A DNA stretch of 64,000 nucleotides from Fratercula arctica (lineage: Eukaryota > Chordata > Aves > Charadriiformes > Alcidae): NCBI GenBank assembly GCA_947846985.1, contig CANTUZ010000003.1, positions 95,446,674 to 95,510,673 on the forward strand. The letters run 5' to 3'. The first letter of the stretch is position 1. Each line of letters begins with the position of its first letter. A program made the position numbers and the translations under genes. This document shows, piece after piece, positions 38,301-51,419 of the stretch. The notes beneath the pieces were generated by a model that saw nothing but the letters and a program-made list of their open reading frames with translations, was not told where the DNA came from and made no database searches.

Positions 38301-41300
38301 TGAGACAGGGCTACTAAAATCAGGTAGATGACATTTTATCAATCTTTGATTGATAAAATATCAATAATCTTACAATTTCTTATCGTTCTGTATATCTATC
38401 AATAGTATTAAATGCTCAAACTGTGATTTAAGATTACTAAATCTACAAGTGTTTCTTAGGGCCTGATTCATCTTTCCTAAATTTGTCAGCCAAGTGCGTA
38501 TAGACAACTCCGCTGTTTTTCTGTATCTATATAATTCTTTATATTAATGGGCAGCTAATCCTTCATCCCAAATGAGTCATCTTTCTTTTAGCCTGAACTG
38601 TGTAGCTAGGCAAGTTTCAAGCTTGCAAGTTGCTTTTACACTGAGTCCATTACAGGCCTATTCTCCAGCCCCTTTCCTGCCTGTTCCCCTATTCTGTATA
38701 ATGCCTCGCTCACTCGGTTTAAATGTCCTAGCTGCTTTTTGCAAAAAGACCTTCGGTGCATAACTATTCACACTGTTGTTACTGAATCAAAGTACCACAG
38801 AACCCTGTGGGACAAGAACAAAGAGCAGCTTCTATCAACCCATAGTGAATCATAATATAAACTACAGTGAAAATCATCTTAATAGAGCTAGAATGCTGGA
38901 TCTGACTAAATCTTCCCAACATAACCCTGCTATTTAGGACCCAGGCAATAGAGATTTCTTACTGCTTTCCAATGGCTGAATCTTCCAAGGTATCTGCAAC
39001 CACTTGTGACACCAAGTACAAGTGAAAGGTACAAACCTTTGAATTTTTTTTTAGCTCTATGAGCAAAACATTCTTCACTGTCATCAAGGCATAACATGAC
39101 AGGCTCTGTTATCTCAGCACTTTGGGGGATGGTGAGAGTGCAACGATCATGTTTTGGAATCATCTAGTAATAACTAATGAACCTCTCAAGCTGAACATCT
39201 CACTAGAAGCCAAATTTGATAACTCAACTGTGACAGAGGCATGGCTTCTTTAGAAGAACAGGGCTGGAAGTATCTCTGCCTTATCACTCCCAACCCTCTC
39301 CAGGGACGTAGGGGTACAGGCAAGGAAGAGGAAGCCTAAGGTGAACTAGTACTAGTTTCCAGAGAGACTGGAGACTGACACTGAAGATGAGGTAATTGGT
39401 CTTCTACAAGCACAGACAGTTTTTGTCCCAGAGCTGTTGCTTTTTAGACTTTTAGATGAAAGGAGCATAAAAATAGTCATGTCCCTAATGCAGCATCATC
39501 AGGGCACTGATGATGCTGGCTCTTCCTAGCTCTGGATGAGCAGTGCCATGGCAACTTCATCACTGAAGGGGCAGGGCCTGACCCTTTTATTCTTCCTGTT
39601 TCTTGATAGCTTTTTCCTTTTTTCCCTAAAATATGATTTTAAAACTCAAGTTTTATGTTTTAAACTTTACTTCCCTTTTCTCTTTCTTGAGTGACTCTCT
39701 TGTGTTCTAAGACCACTGGTGTTTGGATCTTTGTTCAGCCTGTACTTCCCCACTCTAACTGTTCCCAGCCTCTTGTTGTGTTACTATTCTTGCTCTCTCT
39801 TAAATGTCCCATCTGATCTCTCTCACCACATGTATTAAGTAAAATAATTCTTGACGAGCAAACTTCATGTCTTGCTCATTATCTATATTTTCTGTGTTCA
39901 TATCAGCCAATAGCCCAAATGGCAAGCATAAAGAGGAAGCACCTTTAAAATCATCAGTGGACTTTGCTCCTGATTTAGGAATTTCAGCTTGGAAGTGCCT
40001 AAGATGTTATAGTTACACTTCAGGATGATTTCGACTCACAGGTTTCCTGGGTGGCTTGGGATTAATTTAACTATAAAATAGGTCTTACCAGATGGGTGGT
40101 GAAACTGGCCACTGATTCTAAACCTGTGTATATATTTAAGAGGCAGTTTAGACACTAAGAGGGGTGTATGCCTCTTTCTTTCAGTTCTGTTCTTCATTGT
40201 GCTGCTTAATATAGGTGCTATTGAAACAGCATTTGTCATAACCGGGACAAATGCCCATTAGCTTCCTACAGGACCTTCAAGGTCATCTTAATAAACTCCT
40301 GCATTCATTGTAGAAGGCAGAGTTTCCATTCTGGCTGAGATTAATGGGGAGTGAGGAAAGATTGCAAAATTGAAAGTTTGCAGGTATCATTACATCACAA
40401 TTTGCAGTTAATGTCAGATGCAGGTTGAAAACTGCAAAGAAGTGGCTCCTACAGATACATAGGAGATTTAATGGCCACTAGTTGGCCATGTTTTTCTGGA
40501 AGAAGGAAATGAACTGTCGTCTTCTACACCACACTAATCCTCAGCTAAGCATTTTGCTGAGATGCTTATTCCCATCTCTGTTCTTTACTGCAGAGTAAAA
40601 GTACTAAAGTTACATTCTTCTGTTTCAAATCCATCCAATTCAATAGAATCTTTTCAGTCTTTTGTTCAGCTGTTTTATTGGTGTATGCCCAAATTAAGAT
40701 GATCACTCCTGATAATGATTGATATAAAGGTACAACAGAAAAAGGACTATATTTGCACTATGTTATCTCAGCATTTAATATGAGAGAAAAAAGCTGTAAA
40801 GAATGATAGAAAAGACGAAGATCTTTGTCGTCCTCCCTATAAACAGATCATAATTAAATTGTGAATACATTATTCTTAGAGAAGCAATTTTTGCTGCCTT
40901 TCAGTACTGAACTATTGATCTTACGTTGATACCTTTGTAAATTTAAAAGCTCAGCCTCCACAGTGTATTAGCTTTCTTTATCAGATAAGCTCTGAGTTAT
41001 TTGCTGTAAACCTAGATACGCATTTCCTAATAAAGGCATAAATTGTTTTTTATTAAATGGTAATCAATGTACAAGATTTGCAGTCGTCATACCTTGATAT
41101 GAAAGTGATCTAAAAACCTCTGTTTTTCATTTGCAGAATGGTCATATCCCAAGCACCACATACAAATGTGTTCCAAAGTATTTGAGTTGTTTAATGCCAT
41201 TTATAGTTAAAGAACTGTTTTCTGTATCAACTTACACTTTTTAATGTCAGTTGTATTTAAATTCTATTGTTTCTGTTCTTCCTAATGCTCAAAAAGGAAT

Positions 41301-43359
41301 GGCAGAAGGGAGATAAGAACATGGAGAGGCAGAACAGAAACACAAATTTATAAAAAAAGGAGGAAGAATGAAGGAAAATGAAAGCAAACAAAAAATTAAG
41401 AAATTATTGAAGTGCTTGTCATATCCTAAGAAGTGTTAATTTCATTACTCACCTTAAATACACATGGCTACAGTTATTCTGTCTAGAATTTTTACATAAT
41501 AAATGTATATTTCTTCCAGTTTATGTTGTAACCACCTTTTTTTTTTTAAGTGATATGTCTGTAAGCACACCAAACTATAAAGTTAAATGGATTTTAAACT
41601 GTCCCAGTATTCCCTGTGTCTAGTTGTCTTTTTTTTTGTCCAGTAGAAAATTGTTTCCATTATTTTATAGGCATTCATCCTTCTGGTCCTCCTTCCTATA
41701 TCTGCAATAAGTCGCTCTCTTCATTTTTTTTTTTTTTTTAATTTTCTTTTTTTTTTAATATGCTGTGTAGCCAGTGGAAAGACAAAGGTATCTGCAGAAA
41801 ATTATTTAAGTGAATAGAATCATCCTCTGCACCCCTTATTCCACTGAGCATAGAAATATCCTAGGGTTATTACAGTTAGGTGAGTGAGGTTAGGTGGGAT
41901 GAATCCAGTTCTATATCCCAGGCTTTGATGTTTGCCAATAGGATGAAAGGCCAAACTATATCTTCTCATTAGATTTTGCTTAATGTTTTGGGGCCAAGGA
42001 GCTGTACGGGTGGCCTTATATCTCACTCATTAAACCTTATCCATGGTTTTTCTCTCACACATTATAGTTAGATATTTGAAAAATAGTAGTGTGTTCATCA
42101 GTTTGTGCATTTTCCAAGCAGTATGCCATCACTGTCATCTGTGGTTGATGTGCATTTTGGAAAATCTGTTCTGCTGTCATTGTCTTGGTAGATTCCAAAT
42201 TCCCATTACCCAGAGTGTGTTCCATATAAAATGAAATAAATATGTTCTAAGAGTCAAGGCAGAAATAAACCAAAACATAATTACCGATACATAGTGTAAT
42301 GATCCTTCAGAAAGTGTTACAGACACCTGTTCCGTGGTCCATCCTCCTTCTCTTTTGCTTCAGGATCTGGAAAGCTAAGGCAGACACTGCAGATACTTCA
42401 TTCTAATGATGTCTTTTGTTTTCACACAATGGAGCGCCTTGAGGAGTATGTGGCATGACTATTCGAATTTGCTCAAAGGTAGTTTGTTAATGTACTGATC
42501 TTCCTCTATGTGGGGCATAAAGTTTTATGCTCTTCATTAGAGCCAAACAACATATAAGATGTGCACCACCCCATTGCTAGCAGGAGTTTTTGAATACAGT
42601 GCCTCATGTGAAATATATCGTACAACACATCTCAATAGAGAAAATGTAAATATCATTATGTGGCTCTATTTTGCAGAACATATTTGAGTATATCTGTGTG
42701 TATGCATGCAAGGACGTATCTCCATAATGAGATTAGAAAGATTTCTGAGCTTCATTATAGGTTTTGTGAGCCTGTTTAGGTCAGTTGTATAGTTATATGT
42801 TGAAATCATATGGAATTATTTTGGTAATAATGATCACATAGGATTTATAACCGGAAAAATACCGAAATTTTTTTTCTATATGACTAATATTTGATAACTA
42901 GAATGATAATGAAAACATGGTCCCTGAAGGTTAGCTTTTCTCCTGTAGTTACATTTAATGGTGCAACATTTCTCAACATGCAGTTTTCCAAACATAGACG
43001 GCAGTTACTTAGCTAAATAAACTATTTTAGTAGACAGACAGTCTCCCAAGAGTACACTGAGAAAGGTTTGTACTCACCTTGCTAGAACCAGTAAACTGTA
43101 ATTGAGACTGTTAGGTTTGATTATGATCCAGATGTGAAATTTGCAGATGGGTTTGACTGTCATAAATCCCCTAAAAGATCACCATGGATTGCAGTGGGAA
43201 ACTTGTAAGAGTTCCAGTAAAATACTCCTTAAAACAGAAAGTAATATATGAGATTGTGTCATGTTGATGCACATAATTTATACAAATTGCTTCCACACAA
43301 AGTATATTTTATATGATTGTTATGCATAGTATAACAATTTGGAATGTTGTTTGCTTCAG
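35346..43359. other. Probable EYS intron (upstream of first visible exon)
   Basis: AT-rich sequence without coding features, ending in the acceptor ttgcttcag at 43351-43359. No upstream EGF-coding exon was found here or in any earlier part of the window. A pair of splice-like sites frames 42364-42476, but the segment has stops and no EGF signature. Confidence 0.55.
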
Positions 43360-43484
43360 GTGTCTTGCTGGATTTTCTGGACAGTTTTGTGAAATAGAAG
43401 TTAATGAGTGTAATTCATCACCTTGTCTACATGGCTCAACCTGTGAAGATCATATCAATGGATACACTTGTAAATGTCAACAAG
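43360..43484 (+). CDS. EYS: EYS exon (EGF-like module), human exon 23 equivalent
   Basis: A 125-bp exon flanked by ...tgcttcag and gtaact. It starts in phase 2 and ends in phase 1. It encodes the end of one EGF module (CLAGFSGQFCE) and most of the next (NECNSSPCLHGSTC, then NGYTCKC). The second module has a calcium-binding style VNEC start and fits the Asp/Asn-hydroxylation pattern C-x-D-x4-Y-x-C. EYS is a secreted proteoglycan-type protein with many EGF repeats followed by laminin-G domains. It lies around photoreceptors, and human loss-of-function causes retinitis pigmentosa (RP25). I assign EYS from the exon series taken together; from memory human exon 23 (c.3444-3568) has the same size and phases. 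Another EGF-repeat protein is possible. Confidence 0.78.
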
Positions 43485-44434
43485 GTAACTGATGCCTGAC
43501 AGAACAATCTTAAGCAATGATAGTTTTGAATTAACAGTTTTACTACTGAGAAAATTGGTAAATTATATCAAGCTTTTTGTATATAACCTATAAGGTACAA
43601 AAAGATTAACTATCTCTTTGACAAGCTTTTTTGAGTCAAATCTAAAGAGAATTAACTAGTCTAATAAGCATGTTAGAAAGACTTAACACTAAAACCAGCT
43701 CACTAAGTGAGTCTGAAGAATTATCTAGAGATAAATTTATTATGTATGATCTTTACTAATGTAATTTACTGACCAAGCAGTCAAATAGGCACTATATAGT
43801 GACTAGTTAATTTAACTAGCTACAGAATAAGACTGACTGAAAAGAAATACTGAACATTTTAACTAATATTTATTATTATTGTTGCTGCTGCTGTTGTTGT
43901 CACACATACCCATGCTTAGGTCTGCTGGCTGGGATGAAAAGAATTTTTCTGAACCATTATAAATAGAATGAAAACAAGCACTTTCTAAAAAAACCAGGAG
44001 CTGTTTTCTTATGTTAGCATAGATCAACTTAAACAAATCTTGTGACTTAGCAAAGTGTAAGGGGTTTAGGATTTATACAAAAGCAAAGGTCACAATCAGC
44101 CTGCATTGTCACTCAATGACAAAATTAATCTGTTCAGGGCTACTCACTGTCTCCTGTCATGTCTATTATCAGAGAGACTTTTGTCAACATAAGTAGGGTA
44201 TAAATTACTACCTTGAAGCATTCTGCTCCGTAATTCAGTTACTCTTAATTTAAGAATTATGCTAGTACCTATCTCCTGAAACTTTTTAAGTTTTCAGTTT
44301 AAGTCTATTGTTTCCTGTTGTACTGACCTGCACTGATGAATACTTTCTTTGATGGTACTGATCCAAGATTTCTTAGTGATTATTTTAGAGATTATTTATA
44401 TGTATTCTGGAATATAAATATTCACCCATTAAGT

Positions 44435-44463
44435 TTTAAGAAAACTTAAAAGATTTTTTTTTT
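44435..44463 (+). repeat. 29-bp direct repeat, copy 1
   Basis: The same 29 bases (tttaagaaaacttaaaaga followed by ten T) occur again at 45266-45294. Here it overlaps a small inverted repeat, ttaagtttt-aag-aaaacttaa. Confidence 0.9.
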
Positions 44464-45265
44464 CGTACAACTGATGTGCTTATCCTCTTTGTAATGAGGT
44501 ACGTTCACCTTGTTGGCTTCCATTTACAAACAATAAGATCTTGCTAAACTCTCCTGAAGTCAAGTGACCATATATGTATTACACAAAACTTTTCTTCAGT
44601 CTTTCTAGCAATCTGTTCATGTAATTTCTACATAGATTTATATTCATGCTTGTTCCTCATTATAAAGAAAACACATAATGAATTTGATATTAATAAAAAC
44701 ATATTTGATTTTACATATTTTTCATTCTGCAGTGTCTCTAGTGCAGTTCACAAAACTATATGTAACAGATTTAAAAAAAAAAAAGCCAGATACTGAAGCA
44801 AGATGTGTGTGCACATGTAATGAGAATCAATATTGACAGTTTATTCATTTGTTTAATCAGTACTGAGGGATGATACTCTCTTATGTAAGACTTAAATGGA
44901 AGTATCTTTGGCTTACTAGAGCCTAATTAATTTTAGGCCTAACTTGCTGACAGATTAATATTTTTATAGCAACATTTTTTTATGTCTAAGAGATACTCAA
45001 TAATCCAGAAAGACACTATACTCCTGATGTATGAACCACTGAGTGAAAAATTTCTGGACTTTGCCATACAGAGGGTCAGAATTCATGATCATAATGGTCC
45101 CTTCTGATCTTAAAAGTCTGAGTCATGACCTATCTTCAGTACTATATGTCTTTTTTCCTCTCAGCGCAGATACACAATGGAAATTCAACATGGATAAAAC
45201 TGTATGTCCCCTCACTCTGCCTGATACCGTATATGGCTATATACCACTTCACGAATACGGATGAC

Positions 45266-45294
45266 TTTAAGAAAACTTAAAAGATTTTTTTTTT
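45266..45294 (+). repeat. 29-bp direct repeat, copy 2
   Basis: Exact second copy, 831 bp downstream. It is followed by 'atcattacag', so T-run plus AG looks like an acceptor, but no EGF-like reading follows. Confidence 0.9.
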
Positions 45295-45727
45295 TATCAT
45301 TACAGTGCCTCACACAAAATACATTGTCAAGTTCAAAATTTTTCTTATTACTTTTAAAGCTAGTAATACTTAAAATATAATTGAATATAGACATTTAAAA
45401 ATTGCTTGACAGATAAGGATGTAACTGCTGTCTCTATACAACTGTACATGGAAATGCTTGGTATAAGCAGAAAAAGCTTCTCTAGGGCCTTGGAACTCAC
45501 TCTTGCTGTTAATATGTTTTAAATACCTTCCAAATCAAGTGTAAACTGCCCTTCTTTTACATTGCTTTTAATAATAGCATTCATTAGTAGGGGTGAAAGA
45601 CCTCTATATTATTGCTTCACCAGGAAAAGACACTGTGAAGGAACCACATGCATTAGGTATATGCATCATGGTTACATATCTTGTTTTTTTCTAATTAATG
45701 TGGTATTTTCAAACGCTATTTGAGTCT

Positions 45728-46515
45728 CTGAAACAGCTGAAGAAATGAGAAGGTTACCACTCAGAAAAGGAGTGAATTTGGATTGGCAGGAGAACATTAG
45801 CCTTTTGGAAGGTTCCACAACTGAAGAAAGTGGAAGAAGATTGTCATGGTTTGACAAAGATAAAGAAACAATATCTTCCAGATGCAGAAAGTAGAAATGC
45901 TTGGAATAAATTTGCTTTTGTTGCAGACAACTGCTATTCACATATGATAGGTCATGCATTTCTCTGCTAACCCTCACCTTTAGAAATATGGAGACAGGGT
46001 TGAGTATTTTTGGGTCTGCAAAGGCAATTAAGGGAAAGAACTTTACACAAGGCAGAAAGTCTGAGATATCCAGCAACAGATCCACAGTTCTAATTTAGTG
46101 AAATGGAAAAGACATAGTGGAAAGAGAGAAGTAGGAACAAGGCAGATGATTGCAGCTTTCCAAAAACTTCCAGAGAACAAAATGAAGCATGTGGTGACAG
46201 CATGTGATACCAGAAAGAGGAAATTATTTCGCTCAGACAAATCTCTTCTGTAATGGATCATGAATTTTGTCAGCTATTCTCCCAGTAGCAGGCCCTATAC
46301 CCTTAGAATAATAGATGCACGTTCAGGATCTGTGGCTGCAGCTGCAGGCTGTTCAGGTGCAGAAGCAGCCCGGAGAGATGTAAACTGTATTCTAACAGCT
46401 CAAAAGCAACAACAGCAGCCGTTAGAACTAATAGCAGCCTCACAGCTGAGGTCTTTACCTGGGGCAGGCTGCACTTCTACCAGGGCATCTAAAGCAGGAC
46501 TGGAGTGCAACTGGT
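45728..46515 (+). pseudogene. Coding-like remnants in several frames, unidentified
   Basis: The + strand has successive polar, basic, protein-like stretches in shifting frames: about 50 codons starting MRRLPLRKGVNLDWQENISL near 45749; then GSAKAIKGKNFTQGRKSEIS near 46009; then QMIAAFQKLPENKMKHVVTA near 46145; then the frame 46260-46517 with YTLRIIDARSGSV and a Q-rich and A-rich segment. Base composition in the last part is GC-richer than the intron. A poly-T run follows at about 46605-46634. This could be a decayed retrocopy of a host gene or a repeat. I do not recognise the parent, and AT-rich DNA can give such frames by chance. Confidence 0.3.
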
Positions 46516-47734
46516 AGGTCCATTTGACGTACGCTCTGAGGCAAATGCAGGACAGGGGCAACTAGATTTGTATCAACTGAAAACTTCTGTTGTTTGGTTT
46601 TTGTTTTTTTTTTTTTTTCTTTTTTTTTTTTTTGCGCTGGGAGTCTGTTTGTTTCTAAATGGAAAAATTAAATTGGAGAAATAACAAATCTGTAATGGGT
46701 GATGGGGAGTATCATGGCCGAAGGTCTGATGTTCTTCAATAGCTAGCCATATTTTACAAAATTCTGGGTTTGTATTTGCCAAGCAAATGGGCTGCTTCCA
46801 GTTCAGTTTAGCCTCCGAGGAGCAAGTTCAAGGCAGGCTTAAATTACATGATCTAAAAAACAGCTTCCAGATCAGTTTTGGGCATACTTAATTGTAAAGG
46901 AGATTTTTATAAGATGTGTATTAACAAAAATGCCAGTAATGTGAGTATTGAAGTGTAAGAGGGTAGTACTCTGACGGCATTAAAAACCAAATCTTATTTG
47001 CCTAGAAGTTGTCCTCCACATTGATCTGGTACAGTAATCTGCCTTGGAGTTTCTCTTTTAAACTTTTTCCCTTTGTTTTATTTTGTGCAATTGTGACTAC
47101 TTTCATGTCTCTTAACCTCCAGTTTTCCTTCTCCAGTGTGGCAATAATGCAAAAAATTAATGAACAGGATAAAAAGGTCAAAAATTAAGATAGGAAATTC
47201 CATACTCCTTAAGTTTAAATTTTGGAAAAAATATGGCTTTGGTTACACTGTGCAGGTCTGGAATGAGATAAGAGGTTCTCAGGGAGCGTTTAACCCTTTC
47301 CAGTTCTTAGCCACAAGAGACCTAACAATACAGATAATTCTGTAGGTGAAGGGCAACCCATCAAGTCGGTTAATGAGAGAATATATTCAGGTTTCACTCT
47401 TATTTGCTTACTTACATCTCTACAGAAATAGAAGTCAGCAAATATTAACTGCCCTAATAGATGTTCAGTAGCCTATAATTGTAAAGTCCGTATAGTTTTG
47501 GTTGTGTTTGTTTATTGTTAAACTATTTCTTTTCTTTTTCCTACTTTGAGAAACCTCAGCCAAAAGCAGTTCATACCTATCCTATACTATATATTTACAT
47601 ATATATGAGGACTGATTATAGTTACCTATAGATTTTTTGATTGACACTCAGTAAATGGATTTAGATTTTAATAGGTCTTGGATTTGGATTGGTTGTTTTT
47701 TTTTGTTTTGTTTTGTTTTTTTTTTAATTGCCAG

Positions 47735-47859
47735 GATGGGAAGGCCTCCATTGTGAGTTGGATGTTGACGAGTGCATATCCAACCCCTGCATACATGGCA
47801 TCTGCATTCAGAAGGACCCCAGCTTTGGTTATTCCTGTTTTTGCAAGCCTGGATTTGTG
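47735..47859 (+). CDS. EYS: EYS exon (EGF-like module), human exon 24 equivalent
   Basis: A 125-bp exon between a strong T-rich acceptor (ttttaattgccag) and donor gtgaga. It enters in phase 1 and leaves in phase 0, fitting the previous exon exactly (the split Gly codon is restored). It encodes the end of one EGF module (GWEGLHCE) and a full next one up to its fifth cysteine: [13 protein letters not shown], then [10 protein letters not shown]. The sixth cysteine is supplied by the next exon (GRSC). LDVDEC is a calcium-binding style start. The hydroxylation pattern is missing in this module because three or so extra residues (KDPSFG) sit between Cys3 and Cys4. No stops or splice defects are seen, so this part of the gene looks under constraint. 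Confidence 0.8.
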
Positions 47860-50750
47860 GTGAGATACTGACATTCTTTCTTCTCCTTTCCTTAAACTGG
47901 CTATTCATTCTTGCACAGAAAATACTATATGTAATCCTTTTCCTTAACTTCATTCAGATAAAACCCAGCCTTGCTGAAAAGTGCTATATTTAGTAACCGT
48001 TCTTTGTTTATTTTGTTTGTTTTACTAACAGGAGCTCTAATATTTCAGAGAAATAGTTACCTAATATCCACAAAAAGTGGAAAAGTGCGACTGTATATAA
48101 TGGCTTTGTCAATCATCAGAGTACATCAGTATTTTTAAACACTAATTAATATTTTTTTTTACTTACCAATTAATATTTTTATTTCACAGATCAATTAATA
48201 TTTTCACATACTAAGATAACTCGTACTTGAAACTATTGCATACAGACAGATATTTTGCAAACAAGTTCCCTGAAACTAAATCAAACAATTCCTTTGAATG
48301 CTTGACCCTGTGGGCTTTGGTCCTGTGTTTTATTCTCTCTGTTTAACATACCAAAAGAATCCTCTGAGGGTGGCTAAATGCCAGTGCTTCATCTAAGGTT
48401 GAAATTGCCATGCTGCCACTACCTTTTTATGACAGTTCTTTCTGTAGTTAAAGATATGCAGTTGGTACCAACAATTTGAGCTTGTGCTTTACTTCATCAC
48501 ATTTCAGGTTTCACTTAATAATAGTATCATTTAATAGTTTGGGGTTAGTAACAAGGAAAGAAAGGAGTACCTTTTCTTTTAATTCCTTTTTTTTCTTCAG
48601 TAATTCTTATCTCTACAAATCTAAACTTGAAATTGTTATTTGAATGCCTTTTCTTTATAAATGATGCCAGTGATGCTTATTTTAATATCTACGCACCATT
48701 TATTTGGTGTATTTACATCTGTAAAACAGAAGGAACAGATTATTGCAAGTAAGATTCAGATTTATCTTCATAGATTCTGTGCAACAAAGTCAAGAAAGAA
48801 ATGAATAACTTTTCAGATGTTAGCCAGTTTCAGGGCTTCTTTCTACAGCAGAAGATTCTCGTTTACTGTCAACTAGGGAAAAACTAACCAAGCAATAAAA
48901 TGGAAAGAAACTTTTTTCTAAAAAGTGAAAAAAAATTCCATCTTCAGTTCTTCTCAGGCACCATATTAACTTCTGTCCCATGCCCATTCTCTCAAGGGGA
49001 TCCCCAGTACAGCTAGCACATGTGATAGCACATGTCAAGGAGCATAATTGTCAAGTGGGCTGCTCCATAAAGGAAGGCAGGCCAGGAGCCAAGGATAGCA
49101 GCAAGGTACGCAGGGGCAGTGACCTTACAGGCAAGGGGTGGAGTCCCATAGTACCCGAACAAGGGTGGCAAAGAGAGACCTGTGGTGGTGGTAACCATCC
49201 AAAAAGTTCTTCCAAAAGTCCAGGAACTTCCAGGCAAGTCCATGATCACAAGGAAGATCTAAGGTTAAGCCAGGAAGTCAAGACAGCAAGGCAAGGTCAG
49301 GATCAACAAACTGCTGGGCTTACTATAGCAGGCTTTAGCTTTATGGTAAGCTCAGTCAAAGATCAAGGGCAAGGGCCTGAGCTTAAATGCAGCTTCTGAG
49401 CTCAGGTATGACTGCCTCAGATGAGACATCTCCTATGTCTTTCTCACAGCTTAGCTCTTTTCATCTCAGGCTGATCTGAGGTTGCACAGCTGCACCGTAT
49501 CAGAGCTAACCTTGAGCCCAGGGAGCTAAGCCTGTGAACATGAAGGAAGAGACTGCAGAGATGGTTTGCAGAAAATTATGAGGCTGATAATGGCCTTGAA
49601 AATAATGTGTTAAAGTCTAAAATACCAGAAGACTGTTGTGTTAGTGCTCTTATCACAGGACATTTCTAAGTCCTTCACGCACACTCCTAAACATTCAGAG
49701 TGGAACTTGCAATTCTAATCAAACTTCATACCAAATACTTCATCATTAGTAGTAAATGAGGAAAGGGCTGTCTTCTTTGTGTGATATAAACATGGTGGTA
49801 TAAACATGGCACCAGGTAATGGAAGCCTTTATAGGTTACCTTTATAGGTAGCTGAAACTGCCATATTGTCAGGAAGTTTACATTCACTTCCAGAATAAGA
49901 GGTTTTGAGTCCCCTCAGTCTGCATTCATATTGGCCACAATCCAAAACGTGGAGAAAGGATTCAATGCAACTTCGTTAACCTCAACATAACCGTAAGTCT
50001 TTCCTAGACTTAGAGGACTCATTATATCTGAAACCAGCAGTGGGAAAGCATCTCTTGGTTTGGGTGCTTTTGGGCTTTTTTGGCTAGACCTCACTCCTGG
50101 TGTTAATTTAAATTAGAAAAAGTAGAATATCCCTGCATTCTAGATTGAGATACTACCAGTTCCACCAACTTCTCCATTTTTCCTCCCCTATTTGTTTACA
50201 GTGCAAAGTCATCATTCTGAGATGAGTAGCTGCTTCATTTACATAAGATATCCACACAGAAAGGATTGTGTTGAGGCAGAGCTTTTCTCTAAATAAAGTA
50301 AACTTTTCTCCAGTTCCTCTGGGGAATAATAGGTGGAGGATAAAGGTCAGTTTGAGTGTGGCAGTGGATTCATATTTCATCTCAGGTCAGTTCTCTAGTG
50401 TACAAATGCTAAAGTGGCCAACTTTCACAAGCATTGTGTCTGTGAAGAAAGCGGAGGAGAAATGAGGAAATTACAGAAGACTCATTGGAGTGGATTATTT
50501 GATTCTGTGAGATGTCCCAGGTTCTCTCCTTCACACAGCAGCCAGTGCTACAGTTAACATTTGTCCTCTTGAGAACATAACACAAAGGCTATTTTTACAA
50601 ATAGTTTAGTGTTTCAAAACATTCAGTGTTTCAAATTGATGATGGAATGGTTTAGATGATACACCCATGTTCATTTCAGTCAAGATCTTAATTTGTTTCA
50701 GCAAGTAAAATAGCTTAGTAAGGTGCTTGCAAGAAGATGCTGGATAGCCC
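47860..50750 (+). other. EYS intron 24, first part
   Basis: Non-coding. Three spaced copies of aattaatattttt lie at 48144, 48168 and 48193. A purine-rich, GC-richer stretch at about 48960-49510 with imperfect aaggcaaggtcagg-like units supports overlapping frames on both strands (48980-49399 plus, 49013-49249 minus) but has no protein family resemblance. It looks like an unidentified repeat. Confidence 0.6.
48144..48206 (+). repeat. Three direct copies of an AATTAATATT unit
   Basis: The motif aattaatattttt recurs with a period of 24-25 bases, at 48144, 48168 and 48193, the last copy with tttc instead of a longer T run. Short degenerate tandem repeat. Confidence 0.75.
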
Positions 50751-51419
50751 AATAGTCGAGGTTGTAAGGGACCTCAGGAGATCATGTAGCCCAACTTCCT
50801 GCTCAAAGCAGGGTCAGCTACAGCAGGTTGCCCACAAACATGTCCAATTGCATTTTAAATATCTCCAAGGATAGACTCCACAACCTCTCTGGTCAACCTG
50901 TTCCAGTGCTCAGTCACCCTCACAATGAAAAAGTGTTTCCTTATATTCAGATTTTCCTGTATTTCAGCTTTTGCCCACTGCCCTTTCTCCTATCAGTGGG
51001 CACCACTGAGAATAGTCTACCTCTGTCTTCCTTGTAGCCTCCCATCAGGTATTAATAAACACTGATGAGAACCCAGACCCTGAGCATTCTGTTTTTCAGG
51101 TTGAACAAAATCCAGCTCTCTCAGCCTCTCCCATACGAGAGATGCCCCAGCCTTTAATCATCTCTTTTGGCCCTTTGCTGGTCTCTCTCATGTAGGTCCG
51201 TATCTGTGTTGTACTGGGAAGCCCAGAAGTGGGTGCAGTACTCCAGATGTGGCCTTCCCATTGCTGAATAGATGTGAGGGATCACCTCCCTCAACCTGTT
51301 GGCAACGGTTTTCCTAATGCAGCCCAGGATTTTACTGGTGTTCTTTGCTACAAGGACACATCGCTGGCTCTTGCAATTTGTCATCCACGAAGACCCCTAG
51401 GTCTTTGTCTGCAAAGCTG
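50751..51419 (-). mobile_element. CR1 LINE, 3' half of a copy split by an LTR
   Basis: Antisense CR1 from its 3' UTR (50751, 'ggttgtaagggacctcagg') to the ORF2 segment whose minus-strand reading is FADKDLGVFVDDKL, where the CR1 norm is LESSLAEKDLGVFVD. Reading frames are broken. The sequence stops exactly at the LTR and resumes at 51999, so this and the following fragment were one insertion. Confidence 0.92.
51415..51419. repeat. Target-site duplication of the solo LTR (left)
   Basis: agctg here is repeated at 51999-52003, directly after the LTR. Five bases is a usual duplication length for ERVL-type and some other retroviral integrations. Confidence 0.85.

Larger units (their letters stand above)
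43485..47734 (+). other. EYS intron 23
   Basis: A 4.25-kb phase-1 intron from gtaact to the acceptor at 47731-47734 (T-rich tract, then ttgccag). It contains a trinucleotide-rich TTA/TTG/CTG run near 43864-43899, a 29-bp sequence present twice (44435-44463 and 45266-45294), and a block with coding-like frames at 45728-46515. Confidence 0.75.

Noticed and set aside
42364..42476. Segment between ttttgcttcag and gtagtt, looking like an exon just upstream of the EYS EGF exon
   Set aside because: All three frames contain a stop, no EGF cysteines are present, and the donor is weak.
45672..46085. 137-codon minus-strand frame
   Set aside because: The opposite strand has the more protein-like readings; no domain or splice support.
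48980..49399. 139-codon frame rich in G, K, S and Q
   Set aside because: Purine-rich imperfect repeat units explain it; no family resemblance.
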